The notes beneath the pieces are model-generated. The model had not been told where the DNA came from. It searched no databases and worked only from the letters and a program-made list of their open reading frames with translations. Positions 55,962 through 64,000 of a stretch of 64,000 nt of DNA are shown one piece after another. Numbering within the stretch: the stretch's first letter is position 1; every line of letters begins with the position of its first letter. This stretch comes from Candidatus Thiosymbion ectosymbiont of Catanema sp. Cochon2018 (GTDB lineage Bacteria; Pseudomonadota; Gammaproteobacteria; Chromatiales; Chromatiaceae). The position numbers were made by a program, and so were the translations under genes. The stretch spans positions 1,353,006 to 1,417,005 of the forward strand of contig WYCW01000001.1 in the NCBI GenBank assembly GCA_011392765.1, written 5' to 3'.

Positions 55962-57588
55962 GGATACCGTTGGCGGTGTCGTCAAAGGAGCAACCGGTGC
56001 GGTCGGGGGTGTCGTCGAGGGAGCCACCGGCGCTCTTGGGGGAGTAACGGGTGCCCTTGGAGGAGCAACCGGCGCGGCCGGGGGAGCAACCGACGCGGTC
56101 GGAGGTGCCCTCGGGGGAGTGACCGGTGCACTCGGAGGGGTGCTTGGAGGAGTAACCGGCGCCCTCGGCGGAGTGACTGATACCGTTGGCGGTGTCGTCA
56201 AAGGAGCGACCGATGCGGTCGGGGGAGTGACCGATGCCGTCGGAGGGGTCGTCGGGGGAGCAACCGGCGCCCTTGGAGGAGTAACGGGTGCGCTTGGGGG
56301 AGTAACCGATACCGTCGGAGGTGTCGTCCAGGGAGCGACCGGCGCGGTCGGGGGAGTGACCGATGCTGTCGGGGGTGTCGTCGGGGGAGCCACCGGCGCC
56401 CTCGGCGGAGTGCTTGGAGGAGTAACCGGGGCCCTCGGGGGAGTGACCAATGCCGTCGGAGGTGTCGTCGAAGGAACGACCGGCGCGGTCGGGGGAGTGA
56501 CCGATGCTGTCGGAGGTATCGTCGGGGGAGCCACCGGCGCCCTCGGAGGAGTAACCGGTGCCCTGGGGGGAGTGACCGATACCGTCGGAGGTGTCGTCCA
56601 GGGAGCAACCGATGCGGTTGGGGGAGTGACCAATGCTGTCGGGGGTGTCGCCGGAGGAGCAACTGGTACTCTCGGAGGAATAACCGGTGCCTTCGGTGTC
56701 CTTGGGGGAATGACCGGTGCCCTTGAGGAAGCAGCCGGTGTCCTCGAGGAGGCAGCCGACGCCCTTGAGAAAGCAGCCGACGCCCTCGGGGGAGGGACCG
56801 ATGCCTCCGGAGGTACCTTCGAGGGTACTCTCGGGAGAGCAACCGATACCCTCGGGGAGACAACCGATACCGTCGAGAAAGCACTCGAAGGAGCAACCGA
56901 TACCCTCGGGGAGGCAACCGACACCGTCGAGGAAGTACTCAAGGGAGCAACCGATACCCTCGGGGAGGCAACCGACACCGTCGAGGAAGTACTCAAGGGA
57001 GCAACCGATACCCTCGGGGAGACAACCGACACCGTCGAGGAAACTATCGAGAGAGCAACCGACACCCTGGGGGAGACAACCGATACCGTCGAGGAAACCC
57101 TTGAAGGAGCAACCGATACCCTCGGGGAGGCAACCGACACCGTCGAGGAAGCACTCAAGGGAGCAACCGATACCCTCGGGGAGACAACCGACACCGTCGA
57201 AGAAACCCTCGAGGGAGCAACCGATGCCCTGGGGGAGACAACCGATACCGTCGAGGAAGCACGCGAGGAAGCGACCGATACCCTTGATGGAGCCACGTCG
57301 GTCCCCACTCCCGAGCTATCGAAAGTCCCGACCGAGACTACGCCGCTACCGGATGACCTCACAGCAATCCAGGGCATAGGCCCACGGGTGGCGGAAAGTC
57401 TCGTTGAAGCGGGGATCGACAGCTATGCGGAACTGGCGGCCGCCACGCCGGAGGACCTGGCCCAGGCACTCAAACGCAAGGTGCCGAACATGGAGGACTG
57501 GATCACCCAGGCCCGCAAGTTAGTGGATGCGGAGGGGGTGGATGTGCGGAAGCCGTTGAATGCGATCCGCGGTCTTGCGGATAAGTGA
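55962..57588 (+). CDS. Giant gas-vesicle repeat protein, C-terminal part
   Basis: Open from the damaged patch to 57588. It continues the 7/11-residue Gly-rich units to ~56700, passes through a Glu/Ala-rich transition ([20 protein letters not shown]), then has eight tandem copies of an 18-residue unit ([18 protein letters not shown] type, 56839-57270). The last ~95 residues are a compact domain: [40 protein letters not shown], a helix-hairpin-helix of the kind that binds DNA or mediates protein contacts. No membrane helix. Followed by a 10-bp hairpin. Confidence 0.78.
56839..57270 (+). repeat. Eight tandem 54-bp repeats
   Basis: Eight units of 54 bp, each encoding ATDTLGE(T/A)TDTVEE.. with small changes. 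The unit is 7+11 residues, the same register as the Gly-rich part before it. Confidence 0.9.
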
Positions 57589-57601
57589 AATTTCCGCCCT
57601 G

Positions 57602-57629
57602 GGGTGGAGCCGGCACAGTGGCTCCACCC
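57602..57629 (+). terminator. Hairpin after the repeat gene
   Basis: GGGTGGAGCC and GGCTCCACCC, loop of eight bases, 14 bases after the stop. No T run; a possible terminator or message-end stabiliser. Confidence 0.55.
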
Positions 57630-57722
57630 TATTCCAACCATCTTCCGTATCCCGATGGATGCGGTGTGCTGTGGGTCGATGCCGACTCCTGATCATTCTG
57701 GAGTGCGCCCGCATCCGGGCTA

Positions 57723-58010
57723 AGAGGCTGTCTGAATAAAGATCGTAGGCGTAGGCTGGGTTGAGGAACGAACAAAACCCAGCTTTTGCGGGTCGCCTGA
57801 TTTGAATGTGTTAGTTTTTAGACAACCTCTAAGAGACTGTCTAAAAAGGGACCGTAGGCTGGGTTGCGGCCAAGGACGGCCAAAACCCGGCAATAACCCC
57901 TGGGGTTCGTTCCCTGTCCCCCAGCCTACTGCTTTAAAATCAATGGGTTAGGACCGTAGGCTGGGTTGCGGCCAGGGACGGCCAAAACCCGGCAATAACC
58001 TAAGGGTCGG
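57723..58010. mobile_element. M3 MITE and an adjoining partial copy
   Basis: 57723-57831 has both ends (AGAGGCTGTCTGAATAAA and GTTTTTAGACAACCTCT). A second end, AGAGACTGTCTAAAAAGG, starts at once and is followed by two copies of CCGTAGGCTGGGTTGCGGCC...AAAACCCGGCAATAACC up to 58002. Nothing coding in 57630-58037. Confidence 0.7.
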
Positions 58011-58037
58011 ATCAGGCCCTGGAGCAGATTTCCCGGT

Positions 58038-59054
58038 ATGAGCGAATCCCTGCTGCAATCCTTCTCAACGTACAGCGACCCCGCTGCCGTCAAGCATGCC
58101 GAGGTGGTGCCGGAACCCAGCGCCGGTTTCGTGCTCACCCCGATGGTGAACGACCTCACCGAACGGGCCCTGACCTATCTCGGCGCGGGCTACTCGATCC
58201 ACTTCTCGGGCCCCGCCGGGACGGGTAAGAGCACTCTCGCCTTCCATGTGGCCGCCCAGTTGGGGCGGCCGGTGTCCCTGATCCATGGCGACGATGAGTT
58301 CGGGAGCTCCGACCTGGTAGGCCGCGACGCCGGTTTTCACAAGTTCAAGGTGGTCGACAACTATGTCCACCAGGTAATGAAGACCGAAGAACAGATGAGC
58401 ACCATCTGGGTGGACAACCGCCTCACGACCGCCTGCGAGCTGGGCCACATCCTGATCTACGACGAGTTCACCCGCTCCCGCCCGGAGACCAACAACGCCC
58501 TCCTGAGCGTACTCGGTGAGCGCATACTCAACCTGCCGAACGTGCGGCGCGACGGCGAGGGCTATCTGGACGTACACCCCGACTTCCGTGCCATCTTCAC
58601 CTCCAACCCGGAAGAATACGCCGGGGTGCACAAGACCCAGGACGCACTCCTGGATCGGGTCATCACCCTCAAGGTGGACCACTACGAGCGCGCCACCGAG
58701 ATCGCCATCGTCCAGGGCAAGACCGGCGTCAAGGAGCGGGACGCGACCCTTATCGTCGACATCATCCGGGAGCTGCGGACGATCGGAGTGAACAACCATC
58801 GACCCACCATCCGCGCCGCCGTTGCCATCGGTAAAATCCTGGTCTACCGGAACATTCCGGCGAACCCGGCCCAGAAGTTCTTTCGCACCGTCTGCCACGA
58901 CGTGTTCAACATGGACACCGTGAAGGTGACCCGCGAGGGGCAATCCCTGATGCCCGAAGTGGTGGACGAGATTATCGACCGCGTGGGCCGCAAGTCCGGC
59001 TACCGGCCACCGGTAAACAGCCGGCAGCGGGCCCCGGCCGCCGGCAAGGGGTAA
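58038..59054 (+). CDS. gvpN: Gas vesicle AAA+ ATPase GvpN
   Basis: 338 residues, MoxR-like AAA+ ATPase. Walker A GPAGTGKS (Lys64), Walker B LIYDEFTRSRPETNNALLSVLGE, sensor FTSNPEEYAGVHKTQDALLDR. GvpN helps shell growth, probably with GvpA and GvpC-like partners. The start has a GGAG site. Seven bases separate it from the next gene. Confidence 0.93.
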   Translation: MSESLLQSFSTYSDPAAVKHAEVVPEPSAGFVLTPMVNDLTERALTYLGAGYSIHFSGPAGTGKSTLAFHVAAQLGRPVSLIHGDDEFGSSDLVGRDAGFHKFKVVDNYVHQVMKTEEQMSTIWVDNRLTTACELGHILIYDEFTRSRPETNNALLSVLGERILNLPNVRRDGEGYLDVHPDFRAIFTSNPEEYAGVHKTQDALLDRVITLKVDHYERATEIAIVQGKTGVKERDATLIVDIIRELRTIGVNNHRPTIRAAVAIGKILVYRNIPANPAQKFFRTVCHDVFNMDTVKVTREGQSLMPEVVDEIIDRVGRKSGYRPPVNSRQRAPAAGKG

Positions 59055-59060
59055 ATTCTT

Positions 59061-59516
59061 ATGCCTTTGGATGTCAGGAATCGGAAGATCAAAGGTCTGG
59101 CGGACCTCCGCACGAGGGTGGGGCGTATGGACCACCTTACTGAGAGCTATAAGATCTACCTGCGGATTGCCTCCCTGGAGATGGAAAAGGCCCACCGTGG
59201 TGTCGAGCATCGCCATGTCTCGTCGCGGGAGGCGCTCCTGGACCGACGCTTCCGCGAGATCGACGACGAAAAGCGCCGGCTGTTCGAGGCTATGAGCATG
59301 CGGGATACCACCCTGAAAGAGCTACGCCCGGCCCACGAGGAGCGCGTGCAGAAGATCGCACGCCAGACCGCCGCAAAGAAGGCCGAACGCAAGGCGGCCG
59401 AGGGACCACAGCCGCGCCAGATCGCCAAGGCCGAGGAGCAACGTCGGCGCGAGACACAGGCCGCCCGCAAGCGCGGGCCGCGACAGCCGCGGCAGGGATT
59501 CAAGCTCCGGTATTGA
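59061..59516 (+). CDS. Charged coiled-coil protein of the gas vesicle cluster
   Basis: 151 residues, very basic, helical throughout: LRTRVGRMDHLTESYKIYLR, ASLEMEKAHRGVEHR and an Arg/Lys/Ala-rich tail (KAERKAAEGPQPRQIAKAEE). No family recognised; it resembles the head of the giant repeat protein only in character. Six bases after gvpN, so part of the same operon. Could be an assembly factor. Confidence 0.65.
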   Translation: MPLDVRNRKIKGLADLRTRVGRMDHLTESYKIYLRIASLEMEKAHRGVEHRHVSSREALLDRRFREIDDEKRRLFEAMSMRDTTLKELRPAHEERVQKIARQTAAKKAERKAAEGPQPRQIAKAEEQRRRETQAARKRGPRQPRQGFKLRY

Positions 59517-59534
59517 GAGGGACCCAAATCTTTA

Positions 59535-59875
59535 GGCTCTTTATGGATTCCGGACTGTTTTGGAGTGCGCCGGCAAAGCGGCGCGGCCACATCGAACCTC
59601 AGTAACGGGGGAGTCCAGCGGCGTTGGCCGGAAACCTGGGTGTCGGGTTCCCTACGCGCCGCGGCGACGGCGCTTTCCCCTGGCCGCAAGACCTTGGTTG
59701 GGAACGGATCCATCGCCAAATCTAAAGCGGCGGCGGGCAGGTAGCCCATGGCAGCACCTTGGTTACACAGATACCGCGGGTTTCCGTCGCTGCGGGAGTC
59801 AAGGTTGCCGCCACACTCCAAAGTGTCCGGTGGTGCCTTCCATGATCGTGAGCAGTCCGGAATCCATAAAGAGCC
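59535..59875. mobile_element. MITE-like element with TCTTTATGGATTCC ends, copy 2
   Basis: GGCTCTTTATGGATTCCGGA faces TCCGGAATCCATAAAGAGCC, 20 bases perfect. The interior shares GC-rich parts with 39010-39341. Confidence 0.85.
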
Positions 59876-59884
59876 ATCTTTATA

Positions 59885-59987
59885 TACTGCCACACGGCAC
59901 AATCTGCGCATTTCACTCCCTCTCCCTCCGGGAGAGGGCGGGGGTGAGGGGGAAATTCAAAAGCTCAGATTGTGCCGTGTGGCAGTA
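59885..59987. mobile_element. 103-bp hairpin element
   Basis: TACTGCCACACGGCACAATC plus two more bases at left is perfectly complementary to the right end at 59966-59987. Inside, CCCTCTCCCTCCGGGAGAGGG forms another stem. Confidence 0.85.
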
Positions 59988-60100
59988 GAGCTCTTTCTAT
60001 GCTGTAGATAGAGAGCTGCTCGCCGCGCGGGCACGCCACCGCGGCGGGGTATGATCGCCAAAATCCACCACGCTGGACGCCTCAAGACATCGCCTCCGAA

Positions 60101-60298
60101 ATGAAGAAAATTTCAGCGGCGAAGTGGCGCAAGTACGCGCGGACCCGCCGCTATCTCGAGAACGAGATTCCCGGACTGAGGGGCCTGCTGCGTGCTGCGC
60201 CCAGCGGGTTCAGCACGATCAGGATGTCGAGTGAGATGGCCGATACGATTCTAATGACCGGATTTTGTGCAAATGAGTCAAATCTCGCAAACGCCTAA
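60101..60298 (+). CDS. Small hypothetical frame, doubtful
   Basis: 65 codons, MKKISAAKWRKYARTRRYLE start is basic and helical, but the last part is made of a repeat (TTTTGTGCAAATGAGTCAAATC). It may be the front of a lost gene. No ribosome site is clear. Confidence 0.3.
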   Translation: MKKISAAKWRKYARTRRYLENEIPGLRGLLRAAPSGFSTIRMSSEMADTILMTGFCANESNLANA

Positions 60299-60357
60299 CC
60301 CCATTTTTTGTTGTGAAGAGCGCTTGCTGGCTTGGTGAGAGTGTGAGAGGGCGTAGG

Positions 60358-60470
60358 AAATTCAGGAATGACAAGAATCCTGTAAATCTTGTGTAATCCT
60401 GTCCGATTGGCGTTTCGCGATGAAGCTCGAGTTGGGCACTTGTCGGTCTGAGGCGAAGCCTCGCTAGCCA
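60358..60470. repeat. Partial R3 words and a GAGGC block
   Basis: AATCCTGTAAATCTTGTGTA and CAGGAATGACAAGAATCC at 60365-60410, then GTCGGTCTGAGGCGAAGCCT at 60442. From 60471 to 60716 nothing recognisable. Confidence 0.6.
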
Positions 60471-60716
60471 TTGCTTGCCTCAATACTGTATCGTCCGACC
60501 AGCATAGACGCGGTAACCATAGGGATCAGGAACTAGATGGAAGTTCGCCATAGTTGTTCGCTCAGGAGACCGCGGCAACAAATCGTCTACGGATCTTAAC
60601 GCATTGTTTCCAGATGCGTTGATGGAGCTATTCATGAATTTGATAAAAAAGCAATCGTTGTGGTATAGAAGGCGTTTTGCCGTACTTAAACACGGCGACT
60701 TGCCGTCTACTACCTG

Positions 60717-60744
60717 ATAAGCGGCGCGTCCCTGCGCCGCTTAT
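60717..60744. repeat. Perfect 11-bp stem-loop
   Basis: ATAAGCGGCGC, loop GTCCCT, GCGCCGCTTAT. It touches the left end of the next element. Confidence 0.75.
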
Positions 60745-60975
60745 TGGGGAGCTAACCAGCACGTGCAATCTAAAACGTATTACCAAACGGAAAGCACACA
60801 GAAACCTGCCCGGCGGCGTTTTGATACCCCAACCGTTTCAGACACCTAAACAGGCAATCGCCTGACAACAACGTCAGTGCAACATAAGACGCGCCGCCTA
60901 TCAAGACGCTGAACGCAGACAAACCTCCCCTGCCCCCGTCCATGGGGGCAAGGGAGGTTGCTGGTTAGCTCCCCA
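60745..60975. mobile_element. 231-bp element with 16-bp perfect inverted ends
   Basis: TGGGGAGCTAACCAGC at 60745 and GCTGGTTAGCTCCCCA at 60960. Just inside the right end is a 16-bp stem (AACCTCCCCTGCCCCC / GGGGGCAAGGGAGGTT, 60922-60959, one mismatch). No gene inside. It directly precedes the cassette genes. Confidence 0.7.
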
Positions 60976-61035
60976 TTAGGCGGCAAAACATCGCACCTGA
61001 TTGGAGGAAATTAGCAACAAAGCAGGCCATAAGAA

Positions 61036-61716
61036 ATGGTTGTAAAATATCGTCCCGAGAAGTTTGTTGGGCCAGTAACTAATCAGGTTATCAAAAAGGG
61101 TAAGCAGAAGGATGTGAGCAAGACTGACAAGCAACCGACATATATTCGGGAAATTGAACTCCGTTACAAAAAACGCCGGGTTAAATCTGATGCGCCCGTC
61201 GATGAGCCACTCACCGATCCCCTGAAGGTCTATGAATTATTCTCTGATCTTCAGAATGAAGCAAAAGAAAAGCTCATAACGATAAGTGTGGATACTAAAG
61301 TAAAACCGTTATGCTTTGAAGTTATTGCCATAGGTGCAATTAATTCAGTTTATGTTCGGCCAATTGAGGTATTGCGCACAGTGATACCCTTAAACCCTCA
61401 TGGTATTATCGTCGTGCATAATCACCCCACAGGTGACCCAACGCCTAGTGATGAGGATGAAAGATTCACATCTAATCTATTAATTAATACAAAATCGCTT
61501 GGATTAGAGTTTTACGACCATATTATTATTGGACATAATCGTTATTTCAGTTTTACTGAGGCTGGCGTAATGCGGCGTTTGAAAGAAGAAGGATTAAGAG
61601 AAAGGGAAAAGAAAAGAGTTATTGAAATGGCAAAAGCTATGAAAGGTGACGGGGAATCAATAGATAAAATTGAGAAATATACGCAACTTTCGAGAAAAGA
61701 AATCGAAAAACTCTAA
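61036..61716 (+). CDS. RadC-like JAB-domain protein, full-length cassette copy
   Basis: 226 residues. JAMM site HNHPTGDPTPSDED, GLEFYDHIIIGHNRYFSF, and a C-terminal helical extension (EREKKRVIEMAKAMKGDGES, IEKYTQLSRKEIEKL) with a helix-turn-helix-like end. About 85-90% identical to the copy at 8553 over the shared part. It begins after TTAGCAACAAAGCAGGCCAT and ends before an attC-like site, so it behaves as an integron gene cassette. Confidence 0.82.
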   Translation: MVVKYRPEKFVGPVTNQVIKKGKQKDVSKTDKQPTYIREIELRYKKRRVKSDAPVDEPLTDPLKVYELFSDLQNEAKEKLITISVDTKVKPLCFEVIAIGAINSVYVRPIEVLRTVIPLNPHGIIVVHNHPTGDPTPSDEDERFTSNLLINTKSLGLEFYDHIIIGHNRYFSFTEAGVMRRLKEEGLREREKKRVIEMAKAMKGDGESIDKIEKYTQLSRKEIEKL

Positions 61717-61826
61717 ACTTAGAGTTTGCTGACAAAGCTAATTCAGAGGACGCAAAAAGTCGCGCGGTTGATTAGCAATGGAAAAGGGGCCAGTTCAATT
61801 GATGGGTCGTTTCTCACAGATCATTC

Positions 61827-61930
61827 GCCTAACATTTGGCTGCAAGCGACCCAATGCCGCAGTTCGGTTCCTCAACAACTTTCAAGCTCAGTGCCACGCG
61901 GCACTGGACGCCTGAGCCAAGCCGTTGGCG
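61827..61930 (+). repeat. attC-like recombination site 1
   Basis: Starts GCCTAAC, ends CCGTTGGCG. The two halves pair: TAACATTTGGCTGCAAGCGA..CCAATGCCGC with GCGGCACTGGACGCCTGAGCCAAGCCGTT, with unpaired single bases as in integron attC hairpins. About 80% identical to site 2. Confidence 0.7.
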
Positions 61931-62081
61931 CAGACAAGCAAACCCACCTCCAAACGTAATTGTTGAATGCAATATATTACTCTTTGGAGTATATGTAGTA
62001 ACTAATTGATTTCACGTCACTGTGTGCGCAGAGTTTGCAGCCATTATTCGTTGCGGAAAATTGATTATTAGGTAAAGAAAA

Positions 62082-62375
62082 ATGAATCAGAACGAAGATC
62101 CGGTCATGTATTGGATGGCCATTGGAAGCGCATGTGGAGTTGGTATCGGAGTAACCGTTGGCAACATTCCCTTAGGCGTCTTTGCTGGCATCATCTCTGG
62201 TGTTCTGATTGGTTTAATAAAAAAGGCATTTTTCCCGAAACTCGAAACCTATTCGGGTGTAAGAAAAGGGCTTCGTGTTATTGGCTTTTCTCTTATAGCG
62301 ACAGTTATAATTGTTCTTGCGATCGTAATTACGGTAGGTTTTACTCTCGAAGATCCAGGCACGGTGGCTAGTTAA
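62082..62375 (+). CDS. Small membrane protein, second cassette
   Basis: 97 residues with three hydrophobic helices (WMAIGSACGVGIGVTVG, VFAGIISGVLIGLI, FSLIATVIIVLAIVITVGF). Ribosome site AGGTAAAG. Function unknown; such small membrane proteins are common in integron cassettes. The stretch 61931-62081 before it holds no gene. Confidence 0.7.
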   Translation: MNQNEDPVMYWMAIGSACGVGIGVTVGNIPLGVFAGIISGVLIGLIKKAFFPKLETYSGVRKGLRVIGFSLIATVIIVLAIVITVGFTLEDPGTVAS

Positions 62376-62505
62376 TGTGGCAAATGCAGCCTGAAAGTCG
62401 TCATCAGGGTTCATCAAAAAGCGCCAACAAACCCATCAACCTGACGCCGCGCAAATGGGAAAAGGGGTCAGACTCAATTGACGGGTCGTTTTTCACAGCC
62501 CATTC

Positions 62506-62606
62506 GCCTAACATTCGGCTGCAGGCGACCCAATGCCGCGGTTCGGCTCCTCAGCAACGTTCAAGCTCAGTGCCACGCGGCATTGGGCGCCTGAGCCAAG
62601 CCGTTA
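62506..62606 (+). repeat. attC-like recombination site 2, cut by an intron
   Basis: Starts GCCTAAC, ends CCGTTA, where the intron begins. Left half TAACATTCGGCTGCAGGCGA pairs with the right half ending CCTGAGCCAAGCCGTTA. The upstream flank (GGGAAAAGGGGTCAGACTCA) is also shared with site 1. Confidence 0.72.
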
Positions 62607-64000
62607 GTGCGCCAAGCGAAGCTTGGCGCTTCTTGCCGGGTGAAAGTCCCGGTCGGGAAAGGATTAACCACCCACCCGTATCGCGTGTTGCGCCTCGGGC
62701 GGAAAGCGACGCCTTGGTAAGGACACTGGAGCGAACGTGAACAACAGAGGTGAAGCGTACACAGAGAATCTTGTAGGCCAGAGGGGTGACCGCACCACCC
62801 GGAAGCGATTTCAGCCTCGTGAAAGGCAACCAAGCAGACGGCGACAGAGTTAACGGACTGGAAGCCAACACAGAGGAATCGTGAGAACGGACGGTGGGCG
62901 GAATCTTGTGGCACTGCCGGGAAACCAGGCAGCAAACAGAGAAGACAAAACCGCGCCCTACGGTCTGGTCATGGTGAGATTCCCGAGGGTCTACCGGGGT
63001 CCGAGCGCCTGGCATGCAGGAAGAGAAGCGTTGAGAACTTGGGAGGCCCCATCGGCTCCCAGAGGCAAAGGTAAGGCATGCGGCTATTGAGACACGCAAG
63101 GGGAAACCCGGACACGGAACTAGACCGAAGCCTGGAGCCCGCCTGCCGGGGAAGCGGATCCGACCGAGAAGGGAGGGACGCCGGAAGCTGGAGGGGAGTC
63201 GGACCGGCTCAGAGTACTTCGAGCGCGGGAGAGCCGCGCCCAAGGGGAAGGGGCCGGCGAAGTTACGCCGCCAACAAAGGAAACTTCACCTGGACAAGCA
63301 GAGCCGGCCCATGAAGCAAACCTCCCGGTTGGGACGAGCGAAGAAGGCGGCATCGGACAAGGCCCATCGATTCCAGAACCTCATCGGGATGCTGACCGTC
63401 GGGTATCTACTGGCCGGTTGGAGGCTGATTAACAAACGAGCGGCCTGCGGTGTTGACCGTCAGGACGCGCGCAGGTATGAAGCCAACCTGCGGGAGAACG
63501 TGGAAGCCCTCGTGTCAGTGGTCAAAGAAGGAAGGTATCGGGCCAAGCTGGTGCTCAGAAGATACATCCCCAAGCACAATGGGAAATGGAGGCCGTTGGG
63601 GATACCGGCCATCGCGGACAAAGTGCTGCAGATGGGTGTGACCAAGATCCTGGAAGAGATCTACGAGCAGGACTTTCTCGGATGCAGCTACGGCTACCGG
63701 CCCAACGTCGGTGCCCTGGATGCGGTTCGGGACCTGAGCGCCGAGCTGCGAAGTGGGCGCTATCACTTCTTGGTCGAAGCCGATATTCGCAGCTACTTCG
63801 ACAAAATCGACCATGAAAAACTGATCGAGCTGTTGAAGAAGCGGATCGACGACAAACCCTTTCTGCGGCTCATCCGCAAATGGCTGAAGGCGGGCATATT
63901 GGAGACGGATGGACAAGTAAGTCACCCGGAGACGGGAACGCCGCAAGGTGGAATCCTGTCACCGATGTTGGCGAACATCTATCTCCACCATGCCTTGGAT
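62607..64000 (+). mobile_element. Group II intron, 5' part (continues past the window)
   Basis: The 5' end is GTGCG, the group II consensus. About 700 bp of structured RNA (GGGTGAAAGTCCCGGTC at 62638 and many short stems) precede the reverse transcriptase. It sits exactly at the GTTA end of attC site 2, as group IIC-attC introns do. Its 3' end is outside the window. Confidence 0.85.
63311..64000 (+). CDS. ltrA: Group II intron reverse transcriptase/maturase, N-terminal part
   Basis: 230 residues are visible from ATG 63311 (MKQTSRLGRAKKAASDKAHR); the frame is open to the end of the window. RT motifs: YIPKHNGKWRPLGIPAIADK (RT1-2), GCSYGYRPNVGALDAV (RT2a), FLVEADIRSYFDKIDHEKL (RT3, first catalytic Asp) and GTPQGGILSPMLANIYLH (RT4). 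The YADD box lies beyond the window. It copies and splices the intron. Confidence 0.93.
   Translation, partial: MKQTSRLGRAKKAASDKAHRFQNLIGMLTVGYLLAGWRLINKRAACGVDRQDARRYEANLRENVEALVSVVKEGRYRAKLVLRRYIPKHNGKWRPLGIPAIADKVLQMGVTKILEEIYEQDFLGCSYGYRPNVGALDAVRDLSAELRSGRYHFLVEADIRSYFDKIDHEKLIELLKKRIDDKPFLRLIRKWLKAGILETDGQVSHPETGTPQGGILSPMLANIYLHHALD

Noticed and set aside
53959..57270. CRISPR array
   Set aside because: The repeats are coding, adjoin without unique spacers and keep a reading frame.
62551..63243. 230-codon minus-strand frame over the intron RNA part
   Set aside because: The segment is the structured, non-coding part of a group II intron.

Overview
The window looks like a chromosomal segment of a gammaproteobacterium, possibly a Chromatiales-type sulfur bacterium. 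The class-level call rests on the order maf / sppA / HAD phosphatase / rluC / rne, on rpoD followed by tRNA-Ile(CAU), on the group rubredoxin / thiE / hemL, and on RNase E catalytic and zinc-link residues falling at the E. coli positions. The order-level guess is weak and rests mainly on the gas vesicle genes and the large load of non-coding repeats.

Layout. 1-7.9 kb: end of an AI-2E/PerM-type permease, an ACP-FAAL-acyltransferase fusion, a small pair with a possible L,D-transpeptidase-like effector, a DUF262 remnant and gpmI. 8-14 kb: accessory genes (RadC-like JAB protein, a repeat protein, a secreted hydrolase pair, a membrane GTPase with a collagen-like partner). 14-19.4 kb: maf, a HEPN-like pair, sppA, HAD phosphatase, rluC. 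19.9-30.7 kb: a minus-strand type VI secretion (T6SS) effector island wedged between rluC and rne, reading DUF2169 adaptor, ketosynthase-like protein, then three DUF4150 (PAAR-like) effectors with different toxin ends and adjacent immunity candidates, interrupted by a fresh IS1-family insertion. 31-50 kb: rne, a small membrane pair, a BepA-like protease, rpoD, tRNA-Ile, a TorD-like chaperone, a Uma2 protein, moaA, rubredoxin, thiE, hemL and a DedA-PAP2-LssY fusion. 50.5-59.5 kb: a toxin-antitoxin pair and a gas vesicle cluster (two GvpF/L, GvpA, a very long repeat protein, GvpN, a coiled-coil protein). 60-64 kb: two integron-type gene cassettes with attC-like sites, the second invaded by a group II intron that runs off the end of the window.

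The most unusual object is the reading frame between gvpA and gvpN. It has a charged helical head, several hundred residues of Gly-rich 7- and 11-residue units, eight near-perfect 18-residue units (7+11) and a C-terminal helix-hairpin-helix. It sits where GvpC-type scaffold genes sit, but I do not recognise it as any known Gvp. A patch of small indels at about 55.3-55.96 kb breaks the frame and is probably a sequencing or assembly problem in repetitive DNA.

Between genes the window is crowded with small non-coding repeats: IS1-derived MITEs, at least five other inverted-repeat elements, and several families of long hairpins built from short repeated words. Some lie inside one another and some supply the stop codon of a neighbouring gene. 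No rRNA, CRISPR array or integron integrase is visible.
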